Virus record (IMG/VR): IMGVR_UViG_3300005513_000023
Location: 1-27,032 of that record
DNA from: a virus
DNA length: 27,032 nt
Reading direction: 5' to 3' (one strand)
Shown: one piece after another, positions 7,998 through 15,549 of the stretch
Layout of the letters: each line of letters starts with the position of its first letter
Numbering within the stretch: position 1 is the first letter of the stretch
The notes under the pieces: model-generated
The model's input: only the letters and a program-made list of their open reading frames with translations
Databases searched by the model: none
Told to the model about the DNA's origin: nothing
Translations under genes and position numbers: made by a program

Positions 7998-8606
7998 TTA
8001 GGCTACGCGGCCAGCGGTGACACCTTGCGAGATGACAACCGAACCTGCACGTGCGCAGTGACCGAACACGAGCGGGACTGGTACGCCCTGCTGGTTGGTA
8101 TTGGCTCCTCCGTTGAAGAAGAAGTTCGGGTTGGACGTGCCACCCTGGTTCGGGACGGTTGGCTTCTGAGACAGTGCGGAAATCGTTCCGGTGATCACCA
8201 TCATTGCGCCCATCTTCATCATCGGAATACCGACAGAGCCGTAGCCGAAGTACGTCAGCACGGCACCGACAACGATCAGGACGACGCCGACGATTGCAGT
8301 GACCCAGCGGCCAGACGCATCGCCTTTGACCTCAGGATAGAAATGAACCTCGGTCGCTTTTCCGAGCTGTTGGTGAACCTGCTCGTCTTTGATTTGGCAG
8401 TCGCGTGCTTCCCGGTCAGACATGCGCCGAGTGATCGGCTTTCCCAGTGAGATCTGCCAATTGCCGTTGCGGATCGTCTGCTCGAACGCATCACCGAGCT
8501 GGAGGATCAGACCCTTGGTCAGCAGGTGGACTGTGTCGGCAGCGAACTTGTGGGTCTTGCCAAACTGCTTTGCAAGAGAGCCGTGGAATACAGCGGTGCG
8601 GATCAT
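7998..8606 (-). CDS. I: Tail assembly protein (lambda gpI-like)
   Basis: This is a 202-residue protein. I chose the ATG at 8606 because MIRTAVFHGSLAKQFGK matches the beta-grasp start of the gpI family and overlaps the K-type stop as ATGA. The N-terminal ubiquitin-like part continues to about residue 95. Two hydrophobic helices follow (VTAIVGVVLIVVGAVLTYFG and a Met/Gly-rich segment, about 103-145), as is common in this family. A Gly/Asn-rich tail contains NFFFNGGANTNQQGVPVPLV and VVISQG. gpI acts in tail-tip initiator assembly in lambda. It sits 13 nt upstream of J, in the order L-K-I-J. Confidence 0.85.
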   Translation of the reverse strand: MIRTAVFHGSLAKQFGKTHKFAADTVHLLTKGLILQLGDAFEQTIRNGNWQISLGKPITRRMSDREARDCQIKDEQVHQQLGKATEVHFYPEVKGDASGRWVTAIVGVVLIVVGAVLTYFGYGSVGIPMMKMGAMMVITGTISALSQKPTVPNQGGTSNPNFFFNGGANTNQQGVPVPLVFGHCARAGSVVISQGVTAGRVA

Positions 8607-9316
8607 GAGAGTTCCTTGTGGCGTACGACCTTGTCGATGTGCTTGACGTAGGTCGAGAGGTTGTCGACGCACGACAGACGGCCCCAAAGGAGGTGCAACA
8701 CTTGGTCTTCGCCGAGGAAGACGCCGATGTGGTTTGCGACCTTCGAGCGTGGGAGCTTGAACAGGACGAGGTCAGACGGCTTTGCTTCGGCCATCGGTAC
8801 TTCGTGGAAGCCCCATGCTTCGAGGTTGTCGTTGATCAGGTTCTCGCCGCGCTCATTCCAGTCGATGGAGCGAGCGATCGCAGGGAGCGTGATGCCGTGC
8901 TTCTCGGAGTAGTAGTCGGTTGTCAGGGTGAGGCAATCGCTGACGTTGATCACGCACTCGCGGCCTTCGAGCGGAGGACGTACCTTGTCGCCAAAAGTGA
9001 CCGCCTCTGTGACGGTTGTTCCGTCGCAGTACGCGATTGCCCAAGGGAGATCGGTGTCAATCTGCCCTTGCATGTCTTGTTTGCTTGGCGTGCGTGGATC
9101 GACGTTTGATCCAGTGCCGAAGCCGACCGTATGTGAGTGGACGATGTAGTCGATGTCGTCTCGTGAGGCGATCACTGCTGGATCAATCTCAAACGAGACG
9201 GTCGGCGTCTTACTCAGGTTGTCGCACGGAACAAACTCGCCCGCACATAGCACGCCACAGGCTTCGTTCGGGAAGCAAGCGAGAGCGTGTTCAATGAAGG
9301 TGGACGGAAGATTCAT
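8603..9316 (-). CDS. K: Tail tip JAB/MPN + NlpC/P60 protein (lambda gpK-like)
   Basis: This is a 237-residue two-domain protein. Residues 1-100 are a JAB/MPN metallopeptidase-like domain: the start LPSTFIEHALACFPNEACGV, the HSH pair at 60-62 and PSKQD at 77-81. From about 110 an NlpC/P60 domain follows: SDCLTLTTDYY with Cys128 as candidate nucleophile and NHIGVFLG with His186. In lambda-like phages the protein takes part in tail-tip assembly and may cut peptidoglycan cross-bridges. The ATG at 9316 is fixed by the JAB start. An ATAAATA box ends 5 nt before it, so there is no room for a normal leader. It overlaps the I-type gene by 4 nt. Confidence 0.9.
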   Translation of the reverse strand: MNLPSTFIEHALACFPNEACGVLCAGEFVPCDNLSKTPTVSFEIDPAVIASRDDIDYIVHSHTVGFGTGSNVDPRTPSKQDMQGQIDTDLPWAIAYCDGTTVTEAVTFGDKVRPPLEGRECVINVSDCLTLTTDYYSEKHGITLPAIARSIDWNERGENLINDNLEAWGFHEVPMAEAKPSDLVLFKLPRSKVANHIGVFLGEDQVLHLLWGRLSCVDNLSTYVKHIDKVVRHKELS

Positions 9317-9321
9317 CCACC

Positions 9322-9328
9322 TATTTAT
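9322..9328 (-). promoter_or_regulatory. Late-promoter-like box (CATAAATAG), predicted leaderless
   Basis: ATAAATA on the minus strand followed by GGTGG and the ATG at 9316. With the T4 late-promoter spacing (start six bases after the last A) transcription would begin exactly on the A of the ATG. It lies between the L-type stop (9338) and the K-type start. Confidence 0.6.
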
Positions 9329-9337
9329 GAGTACGGG

Positions 9338-10423
9338 TTATGGCGCGTTTAGACCGAGACCTGGGAAGCCGAGGTCACGAAGTGCCAGACGCCCTGGCAG
9401 TCGAACACCTGGACGGTCAAGTTGCCAGCACAACTCGAACTGAGCCGCTGTCTTGTCCAAAGAGACCAACCGGTCGACGACGTAGACGTCCGTGCTCAGG
9501 ATCGCAGAAGGGTCAGAGGTGAACCACCAGTTGTTGTTCACGATCAATTGATAGGTCGACGCAGTCGCGCTGGCCTCAAGCTGGGCACCCCACCAGATCA
9601 GAGAGCTTGTTCCGTCGCCTGTGTACGACGGTGCGTAGGCGGTCTGCGAATTCGATAGGCGAAGCTGGGTGGTCGCTGCAGTGGTCGCAGTCGCGGTCGC
9701 CGTTCCAGATACGCGATACCAGCCGCCTCCAAGGGATGTCGACGAAGCGACGATGTTGCTCGAATTCGTCGAAGTAGCACCAGTCGACAAGTTGAATGAT
9801 GCAACAAGAGTTGCACCAAACGCATTCGACGTGAAGACGAGCTGGGCAAAGCGAGTGCCAGAACCAGCCTTCACGTACGCGGAAATGGTGTACTGCGTGC
9901 CGGCCGTGTAGCTCATCGTCTCGCTCAGGTAGTGACCGCCTGTGGAGGTATCTTCTACGAACGTGTCTGCTGCGACGTTGCTAAAGACAGGGTCGGCGGT
10001 CGTGTTCGCTGTTACCGCACCGCCTGTCTTGCCCCATGCCCCGTTGTCAAAGCCCTCAGAGTAGTTGAACAAGTTCCAGCGTGGAAAGTTGACCCGATCG
10101 AGGTACTTGCTGTAGACGCGCTGTCGAGTCAGCGTCGAACCGGCAAGGTCGCCAGCAGAGTAAATGAGCGACTGAATCACCGCATTGACGTTGCTGATCG
10201 TGATGGTTGGACGTGGGGCAGAGTCGCCAGTCGTTCGTGCCCATCCTGCGCCAGTGATCGGGAGCGGCGTGAACGTGTTGCCGTTGAAGATCACCGCGTT
10301 GCCAAGGATGTTGGTCGCAGCGGAGAAGCGGGTCACGCCAAGTCCACGAGCGGTCGCATCGAGTGTGAACAGCTCGACGACTGCGTCTTGTACTGCTGAG
10401 TAGAGGTCTTGGGACGTGCTCAT
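9338..10423 (-). CDS. L: Minor tail protein L-like, with inserted domain and no Fe-S tail
   Basis: This is a 361-residue protein. The start at 10423 (MSTSQDLYSAVQDAVVELF) overlaps the M-type stop (TGATG). Residues 1-114 match the gpL pattern and end in LTRQRVYSKYLDRVNFP. Residues about 115-293 are an insert (NLFNYSEGFDNGAWG ... GGGWYRVSGTATAT ... IWWGAQLEASATASTYQL), the pattern of the carbohydrate-binding-like beta-sandwich found in many phage virion proteins. The gpL pattern then resumes (STDVYVVDRLVSLDKTAAQF, VRLPGRLALRD) but stops at GLNAP. The C-terminal cysteine domain that binds 4Fe-4S in lambda gpL is missing; Cys322 is the only cysteine seen. It links the tail tube and tip. Confidence 0.85.
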   Translation of the reverse strand: MSTSQDLYSAVQDAVVELFTLDATARGLGVTRFSAATNILGNAVIFNGNTFTPLPITGAGWARTTGDSAPRPTITISNVNAVIQSLIYSAGDLAGSTLTRQRVYSKYLDRVNFPRWNLFNYSEGFDNGAWGKTGGAVTANTTADPVFSNVAADTFVEDTSTGGHYLSETMSYTAGTQYTISAYVKAGSGTRFAQLVFTSNAFGATLVASFNLSTGATSTNSSNIVASSTSLGGGWYRVSGTATATATTAATTQLRLSNSQTAYAPSYTGDGTSSLIWWGAQLEASATASTYQLIVNNNWWFTSDPSAILSTDVYVVDRLVSLDKTAAQFELCWQLDRPGVRLPGRLALRDLGFPGLGLNAP

Positions 10424-10773
10424 CAGATGTCCCACTCATTGCGGCAAGCGAACTGGACGCTGTAGACGTTGCCCGCGCTGATGCTGATTGACGGGCCGGC
10501 TGGGTCGATTGAGAACTTCGAGGTTGCTGAAGCCCCCGGAGGCTGGTAGTCAAACGTCCCCCATGAGCCGATGCCATCGAGGAACGTAATCAGCGTCGCG
10601 AAGTCTGTCGAGTTCATGTTCTCGTACACGATGTTGCCGTGCCACTCGACGGGGTTGAGACCGTCAGGGCCACGCTGGGCGTATCCGTCACCGAGTCGCA
10701 TCGTGCGAGAGCGGTACCCCTTCTGGAACGAGGAGCTTTGAGAGATCAAGTTTTGTAGTGGTAGTGCGGCCAT
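10423..10773 (-). CDS. M: Minor tail protein M-like
   Basis: This is a 116-residue protein, normal length for lambda gpM. It starts MAALPLQNLISQSSSFQKGY and contains the family pattern MRLGDGYAQRGPDGLN at about 25-40 and a central FATLITFLDGIGSWGTFDYQP. In lambda, gpM joins the tail-tip complex next to L. It lies 13 nt after the tape measure gene and overlaps L by 1 nt, so L translation probably depends on it. An in-gene ATAAATA motif 170 nt upstream (within the tape measure gene) could give it a separate late transcript. Confidence 0.88.
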   Translation of the reverse strand: MAALPLQNLISQSSSFQKGYRSRTMRLGDGYAQRGPDGLNPVEWHGNIVYENMNSTDFATLITFLDGIGSWGTFDYQPPGASATSKFSIDPAGPSISISAGNVYSVQFACRNEWDI

Positions 10774-10786
10774 TCAGTGGCTCTCC

Positions 10787-13123
10787 TTAGCGAACTCGGT
10801 TCAGGACGCCGCCTGGACGCATCGCAGTTGTTAGCTCCTGACGGAACGTGGTGCGCGCGACGTCCTGGACTTGCTTGACGAGCGCTGCACGGTCGCTCGC
10901 ACTGCCTGCGTCTCCACCGGTCATCGTGATGTTGATAGGTGTATTTATCACCACGTTCGAGCTGCCTGCGCCGCTCATCGCAACACCGAGCTTGCCGTCC
11001 TGACCACGCTTGAGAGGAACGATTGCTTCTGGGCCGGCTTCACCCATCACGCCCATCTGACCGCCGGCCATCCCGAACGCAGTAGGCGACGAGACAACAC
11101 CACCGTCAGCGAAGAACTGAGTACCGCCCGAGAACGCACCACCGTTGGCGAACATTGCCTCGGCCATGCCTGCGACCATCTTCTCTGCTGCGATCTTGGC
11201 CAGGTCAGACAGGATGCTTTTGGTCAGATCCTTGAAGTTCAGCTTGCCGGTCATCACGAAGTTGGCAAGCGAATCGCTCATGTGGGACGTGACGGAGCTG
11301 AACACCGCACCAGCAGTCTTCGAGGCGTCGGCAGCGTCTTCCTTGTACTTGGCGAATGCTTGCGTCCAGCCGTAGTTGAACGACGTCGTCTGCTCCTTGA
11401 GGGCTGTCGCATCGTTCTTCTTTTGTTCGTTCGCTGCCTGCTCACCTTGCATCACGGCGATCTTGTCAGTCAGCGCGTCGATTTCCTTCTGAGTCGCACC
11501 AGCGTTCTTCAGCGACTGAAGCTCAGCTTCAGCCATCGAAATCTTGTACGCCTGGACAGCAATGTTGGCGTCGTTGGTCGTCTTGCCGTATTGCGCCATC
11601 ACCTTGTTGCGGATGCCCTCGCCTGTCGCGTCTTGCATCTGCTTGGAGATCTCGACATCGCGCTTCTTGATCGCGTTGACGCGTTCTTGTGCGTCAACAA
11701 GCGACTGAAGGCGCTGGAGATCCTTGACCTGGGCTTGGTCGTACTTGGTGTAGTAGCCAGCGTCGATCATGAGACGCAAGGCATCAGAGGCGTACAGATC
11801 CTTTTGAAGCAGCAACTTCTTTTGAAGTCCCGCCAGCTCGCCGTCAAGGTTCGGGCCTGCAGTCTTCTCCTTGGCATCGCGGTCGCCAATGTTGATTGGG
11901 ACAGTCTTAGGCTTACCAGGTTCACCGCCGGTCTTCTTGTTCAGGTCCTCCTGAGCCTTGTTGACCAGGTCGTAGTACTTGGTGCTGAACTGAGTAGCCG
12001 TGTTCCAGGCGTCCTTCATGCCCGTGCCGAAGTTCACGACGTTCGTCTTGTACAGAGCCCATGCGCCACTGAAGTCACCGTGGAGGATCTTGTTCATCAC
12101 CTCGCCTGAAGTGACGACAGCACCCGCGAACGTACCGACTGCCTGTGCCAGACCCTTCAGGACGTCACCAAAGATGATGGCGTCGTCGATCGCTGCGCCC
12201 AGGAACTTGGCGATGCCGAACGCCCAAGACTGGACGTCGTTCTTGATCAGCTCTTTGGTCGAACTGTCGAGCTTGCCCGTCGTCTGAACCATCTTCAGGA
12301 ACTCGTCCGCAATCGACGACAAGACAGGCAGCAGCGCCATACCGATCAGTTGCTTGTACTGATTCGTCGTCGCATTCAGCTTGGTCATCGTGCGCTCGTA
12401 GTGCTCGGCCTGCTCTGCCTGTTCAGCAGTTACCTTCGCAACCATGTCGCCCTTGTTCGCGTAGTCGGAAAGGAACTGGTTGACTTCGGTTCCGCTCTTG
12501 CCGAACAGAGCCATCACGATGTTGTTCTTCTGCCAGCCGTCCTGAAGCGTGCTCAGCTTGTCCGCTGCCATGCCAAGGTAGTCGGATGTCGTCTTCGTCG
12601 TGTCGCTGGTGTCGATTCCCAACGCCTTGAAAGCGCGGCTCTGAAGCGATGTAGCTGTGGAACTCGCGGCGAGCGACTTCTCGAACTTCGTCACGGCAGT
12701 CGTCACGGAGTCCATCGAGGTTCCACTCTGAGCGGCCACCGACTTCATGATCGACAGATCGTTGACCGAAATGCCGGTCTGGACGGACAGCTTCTGGAGT
12801 GATGCAGCACCTTCGATGACGCCGCTGACCATGTCCTTCAACGCACCGTACGAGAGCGCCGAGATTGCGCCTGCCAATGCCGCGGCGCCTAGTTTGATGG
12901 GGTTGAACGATTTGGCAACGTCCTGGAGGGAGCTTGACACCTTGCTGGTGTGCTTCTCCAGGTCTGTCATTGCAGCGGCTGTCTTGTTCAGCGCTTCAAT
13001 CAGCTTGCTTTGATCGGTCGAGACGTCCTTGGCGGCAGAGCCAACCTTCTTGAGTCCCGCTTCAGCCTTGTCGAGATCGGACGTGTCTACTTTGATGCTT
13101 AGGTCTGCGAGCGTTTGGGACAT
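10787..13123 (-). CDS. H: Tail length tape measure protein
   Basis: This is a 778-residue protein. I chose the ATG at 13123 (MSQTLADLSIKVDTSDLDKA), preceded by AGAGGAATCCTG and overlapping the GT stop (TGATG). Residues 1-30 are the usual beta-strand start of tape measures. Helical repeats follow, with a hydrophobic segment (LGAAALAGAISALSYGALK) near residues 75-95 and another (AVGTFAGAVV) near 345. Long coiled-coil runs occupy about 420-640. The C-terminus has FADGGVVSSPTAFGMAGGQ and GVMGEAGPEAIVPLKR, the lambda-like tape measure signature. At the usual 0.15 nm per residue this predicts a tail near 115 nm. It is preceded by the frameshifted chaperones, as expected for siphoviruses. Confidence 0.93.
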   Translation of the reverse strand: MSQTLADLSIKVDTSDLDKAEAGLKKVGSAAKDVSTDQSKLIEALNKTAAAMTDLEKHTSKVSSSLQDVAKSFNPIKLGAAALAGAISALSYGALKDMVSGVIEGAASLQKLSVQTGISVNDLSIMKSVAAQSGTSMDSVTTAVTKFEKSLAASSTATSLQSRAFKALGIDTSDTTKTTSDYLGMAADKLSTLQDGWQKNNIVMALFGKSGTEVNQFLSDYANKGDMVAKVTAEQAEQAEHYERTMTKLNATTNQYKQLIGMALLPVLSSIADEFLKMVQTTGKLDSSTKELIKNDVQSWAFGIAKFLGAAIDDAIIFGDVLKGLAQAVGTFAGAVVTSGEVMNKILHGDFSGAWALYKTNVVNFGTGMKDAWNTATQFSTKYYDLVNKAQEDLNKKTGGEPGKPKTVPINIGDRDAKEKTAGPNLDGELAGLQKKLLLQKDLYASDALRLMIDAGYYTKYDQAQVKDLQRLQSLVDAQERVNAIKKRDVEISKQMQDATGEGIRNKVMAQYGKTTNDANIAVQAYKISMAEAELQSLKNAGATQKEIDALTDKIAVMQGEQAANEQKKNDATALKEQTTSFNYGWTQAFAKYKEDAADASKTAGAVFSSVTSHMSDSLANFVMTGKLNFKDLTKSILSDLAKIAAEKMVAGMAEAMFANGGAFSGGTQFFADGGVVSSPTAFGMAGGQMGVMGEAGPEAIVPLKRGQDGKLGVAMSGAGSSNVVINTPINITMTGGDAGSASDRAALVKQVQDVARTTFRQELTTAMRPGGVLNRVR
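10942..10948 (-). promoter_or_regulatory. Late-promoter-like box inside tape measure gene (GATAAATAC)
   Basis: ATAAATA on the minus strand within the last part of the tape measure gene (codons for PINI), about 170 nt before the M-type gene. It may serve M-L, or may be a chance coding match; it is the least certain of the exact matches. Confidence 0.35.
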
Positions 13124-13497
13124 CAGGATTCCTCTTGGAGTTTCTTGGCAACCTCTTCGAGATACGCTGCGTCGAGCCTGCGAAACAGACGGACTTCCCA
13201 CGGATCAAGCCTCTCGCCCATCAACTGGCACCAAGCCAGCAGCTCTGAGTTGAGAAGTGGCCCAGGGCCATACCCTGTGCCTTGCCTGCCCTTATTTATT
13301 TCCCAGAACGCTGTCCACGAATTCGCGCAGACTACTGGTACTTCTGTTGGCTTGTGGATGCGCTCGTCGCGCACCTTGCCTTTCGACTGACGTTCTGCTG
13401 ATCGCAGCGTGTCGCGTAGTCGGACACCCTGCTTGTCTACGTAGTCGAGCTGAACTCGTTCACGGACGGCAGCTTCAGCTTGCGATGCCGCTCGCTC
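13123..13497 (-). CDS. T: Tail assembly chaperone, frameshifted C-terminal part (T-like)
   Basis: This 124-codon segment is read only as an extension of the G-like protein. A TGA in this frame near 13547 and the absence of a good start and ribosome site near the G stop argue against independent translation. It begins ERAASQAEAAVRER directly after the slippery T run and ends WEVRLFRRLDAAYLEEVAKK. The Cys/Trp-rich centre (NSWTAFWEINKG, LNSELLAWCQLMG) and the acidic/basic helix at the end are typical of the GT extension that recruits tail tube subunits to the tape measure. The predicted fused product is about 243 residues. Its stop overlaps the tape measure start, which couples the two. Confidence 0.78.
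   Translation of the reverse strand, partial: ERAASQAEAAVRERVQLDYVDKQGVRLRDTLRSAERQSKGKVRDERIHKPTEVPVVCANSWTAFWEINKGRQGTGYGPGPLLNSELLAWCQLMGERLDPWEVRLFRRLDAAYLEEVAKKLQEES
13293..13299 (-). promoter_or_regulatory. Late-promoter-like box inside GT frame (AATAAATAA)
   Basis: ATAAATA on the minus strand inside the T-like coding frame (codons for EINKG), about 170 nt before the tape measure ATG. It could boost tape measure transcription independently of the chaperones. Confidence 0.45.
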
Positions 13498-13855
13498 GAA
13501 AAAAGTTGGCGCGCTTGTCAGTGAACTCGCTGACCTGTTCCTTCAGCCAGGCGTAACCCGGGTTCTGGATCAGTGCAAGTGCTGCTTCCTTGCTGAACGG
13601 GCCTTGGAAGAACTCGTCGCTCGACCAGCCTGTGATCAGTGCAGCGGTGAACGCGTCGTTCTCTGCGATCTGCTCATTGATCTCCAGCTTGCCTTCGCGC
13701 TCAGCCATCTTCTTCATGAACGCAGCACGCGCAAGACGGATCTCAGCGCTGTCAGGGCCGACGACCTTGACGCTCACGCCAAGGGGTTGTCCGGTTACTG
13801 GATGCTTCAGTTCGAGGTCTACCGCAACTGGTAGTAGGTCTTGAATCGTAATCAT
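13475..13855 (-). CDS. G: Tail assembly chaperone (G-like)
   Basis: This is a 126-residue protein starting MITIQDLLPVAVDLELKHPV. It contains the N-terminal LELKHPVTGQPLGVSVKVVG pattern and the acidic helical middle common in siphovirus G chaperones. It ends FTDKRANFFRASGIAS, where the two Phe codons lie in a run of six T residues. Shifting there by +1 or -2 enters the downstream T-like frame. G and GT together bind the tape measure and tail tube protein during tail assembly and are usually absent from the finished virion. It lies 3 nt after the tail tube gene and before the tape measure, the canonical position. Confidence 0.85.
   Translation of the reverse strand: MITIQDLLPVAVDLELKHPVTGQPLGVSVKVVGPDSAEIRLARAAFMKKMAEREGKLEINEQIAENDAFTAALITGWSSDEFFQGPFSKEAALALIQNPGYAWLKEQVSEFTDKRANFFRASGIAS
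13498..13505 (-). promoter_or_regulatory. Programmed frameshift site (CTTTTTTC)
   Basis: The minus strand reads AAC TTT TTT CGA in the G frame. The T-like frame needs a +1 shift (or the equivalent -2), not the -1 shift of lambda. The frame into which it moves is closed by TGA about 40 nt upstream and the G frame closes 24 nt downstream, so the shift must occur in this short interval. Confidence 0.7.
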
Positions 13856-13858
13856 GGC

Positions 13859-14773
13859 TTAGGTGCGTGTGATCACGAGGTTGGAGCCAGAAGTTGAGTC
13901 GAACAGAGCCTTGAATGGCATCGACAGGGTGACAGGGCCGCCGCCGTTGATCGTCTTCGTCGCGCCCGTGTACTTGACGTTCGGGAAGTTGAACTCGAGC
14001 TGGTTCGTACCGTCGTCGAGCTTGACGTCGATGGACGAAGCGGTGCCGTTGACGAACTTGTTGTACATCACAGCGTCTTCGAAGAACACGGTGACGGTGC
14101 CAGTGACCTTTGCCATGCCTGGTGTCAGGTCACGGATGACATTGGTACCGACAGCGAAGTTCTTCGTGTGGCCGTTGTCGACCGTGAACGTCAGGTTTGT
14201 GACGTAGCCAACTGCAGCGCCACCTTCCTTGACGAAGCCGGATGTGCCGTTGTCTGTGAACGGAGGCTTGACGGCTGGAGCGGTGTAGACGGAGTCGGAG
14301 TCAATCGTTGTGCCGGACAGTGCCGATTGATCCTTGGCAATCACGTCGAACTTTGCAGTGACGATGCCGGACGCAGGGATCGTGAAGTCGGCCTTGTCGA
14401 TGATCAGACCGGTGTAGACGCGGTACTGAGTGATGTCGAGCGCTTGTTCTTCAACGGTGAAGCTCTTGCGAGTCGTACCGACCTTCAGCACGTTGGTCGT
14501 GAACGTGCTTTGGCACATTGACTCCAGCAGTGGGTCGTACAAGCTGTGTGTCAGGTTGACATCGATCGAACCACCGACAGAGCGGTTGCCCGACAGGCTG
14601 TAGCGTTCCATACGGTCGGAACGGATCGAGTTGTCTTCGTACTCGTCACGTGTGAGGTTGACGCCGAACGATGTGAACGGAAGTTCAACGAGGGCTGGTG
14701 TAGCTGGCGTGGTGCCGTACGTCGTCTCTGCGATGTACCCTACCTTTGCGCGTGCGCCTGTAGAAATTGTCAT
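13859..14773 (-). CDS. Major tail tube protein
   Basis: This is a 304-residue protein starting MTISTGARAKVGYIAETTYG, a start shared by many siphovirus tail tube proteins. Further typical motifs are TPALVELPFTSFGVNLTR at 25-42 and SIDVNLTHSLYDPLLESM at about 74-91. The C-terminal half is a beta-rich region with DNGHTKNFAVGTNVIRDL and TVTVFFEDAVMYNKF. It polymerises into the tail tube. AAGGAG lies before the ATG and an ATAAATA box lies 43 nt upstream, giving this highly expressed protein its own promoter candidate. It precedes G/GT and the tape measure. Confidence 0.88.
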   Translation of the reverse strand: MTISTGARAKVGYIAETTYGTTPATPALVELPFTSFGVNLTRDEYEDNSIRSDRMERYSLSGNRSVGGSIDVNLTHSLYDPLLESMCQSTFTTNVLKVGTTRKSFTVEEQALDITQYRVYTGLIIDKADFTIPASGIVTAKFDVIAKDQSALSGTTIDSDSVYTAPAVKPPFTDNGTSGFVKEGGAAVGYVTNLTFTVDNGHTKNFAVGTNVIRDLTPGMAKVTGTVTVFFEDAVMYNKFVNGTASSIDVKLDDGTNQLEFNFPNVKYTGATKTINGGGPVTLSMPFKALFDSTSGSNLVITRT

Positions 14774-14815
14774 GTGCGAATCTCCTTGTTGTTTTTCTTC
14801 TGTTCGCTGATTGGT

Positions 14816-14822
14816 TATTTAT
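14816..14822 (-). promoter_or_regulatory. Late-promoter-like box (CATAAATAA)
   Basis: ATAAATA on the minus strand in the 51-nt gap between the tail terminator stop and the tail tube ATG at 14773. The predicted leader of about 37 nt is A/C-rich and carries AAGGAG. Confidence 0.65.
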
Positions 14823-14824
14823 GG

Positions 14825-15241
14825 TTAGGCAGAAGCGCTGTGATACGACGTCCAGCGAAGTGACACGGGAACGCAGTACCACTGGTTGCCTTGCTGGTAT
14901 GCGGTCATCTGGAATGACTTCGTCACTTGCACGTTGTCTGTTCCTGACCTCACGATGAATCCACGAGGCAGTGCAGCCATCACGAGCGCTGCCATCGCGT
15001 TCGCATCTGCAGTGCCGTAGTCCTGCGGGTAGAACAGGTCGATCTGATACAGACCCTGGTGCTCGTCGATTCCGTTCGGGCCAACACCAAGTGCATTCGG
15101 TTCGGCAGGAAGCAGAGTCGCGCGCGCCCACGGCGATCCGTTGGTCGGGGTTGCTCGGGTGTTCTCGGTGTACAGCGGTGGGAGTCCTGAGACGGTCGCA
15201 AGCTGTGTGTCGAGCATCGTGCGGACGGTGTTGTAGTTCAT
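14825..15241 (-). CDS. Tail terminator / tail completion protein (gpU-like position)
   Basis: This is a 138-residue protein starting MNYNTVRTMLDTQLATVSGL and containing LPPLYTENTRATPTNGSPWA at 20-39. That pattern belongs to the DUF4128-type tail terminator proteins: a helix, then a strand with the small-protein signature W.R.TLLPAEPNALGVG, then GLYQIDLFYPQDYG. The ring it forms caps the tail and stops tube growth in related phages. Its ATG overlaps the end of the HK97-gp10-like gene (4 nt), and the tail tube gene follows. Assignment rests on pattern and position. Confidence 0.78.
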   Translation of the reverse strand: MNYNTVRTMLDTQLATVSGLPPLYTENTRATPTNGSPWARATLLPAEPNALGVGPNGIDEHQGLYQIDLFYPQDYGTADANAMAALVMAALPRGFIVRSGTDNVQVTKSFQMTAYQQGNQWYCVPVSLRWTSYHSASA

Positions 15242-15549
15242 TTGAGTCCTGCCTTCTTCTTGGCGACGTCGGTGATCTGGTCTGCCTCAAGCAGGGTCGT
15301 TCCGAGCATTGCCCGAGGTGCCATCTTTGGTGTTCCGTACTCGACGTACGCGGCGTAGTCCATCGTGTTGTAGATCTCGATGTCGGTCGCCTTCATGTCA
15401 AAGCCCCAACCGCTTTTCAGAGCGCCAGTGAGGACGGGAGTGCGAGCACGAACGCGCTCCAGGCACTCGACGCCCCACTCTTCCTTGAACTTGCGGAGCT
15501 TTGTGTTCAGGCCAGCGACGACACCATCAATCTCACCGTTGCTGGTCAT
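15238..15549 (-). CDS. HK97 gp10-like head-tail / tail completion protein
   Basis: This is a 103-residue protein. I chose the ATG at 15549 (MTSNGEIDGVVAGLN) because it overlaps the upstream stop as ATGA. The signature is clear: a helix with CLERVRARTPVLTGALKSGW (about 31-50), where P-x-x-T-G-x-L-x-x-G-W is the family hallmark, followed by YNTMDYAAYVEYGTPKMAPR, also a hallmark. Members join head completion to tail completion. It is encoded between two connector genes and the tail terminator, the expected place. Confidence 0.85.
   Translation of the reverse strand: MTSNGEIDGVVAGLNTKLRKFKEEWGVECLERVRARTPVLTGALKSGWGFDMKATDIEIYNTMDYAAYVEYGTPKMAPRAMLGTTLLEADQITDVAKKKAGLK

Noticed and set aside
10871-12109. 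Plus-strand 412-codon frame opposite the tape measure gene
   Set aside because: Antisense shadow of a clear tape measure protein, with no supporting start or domain.
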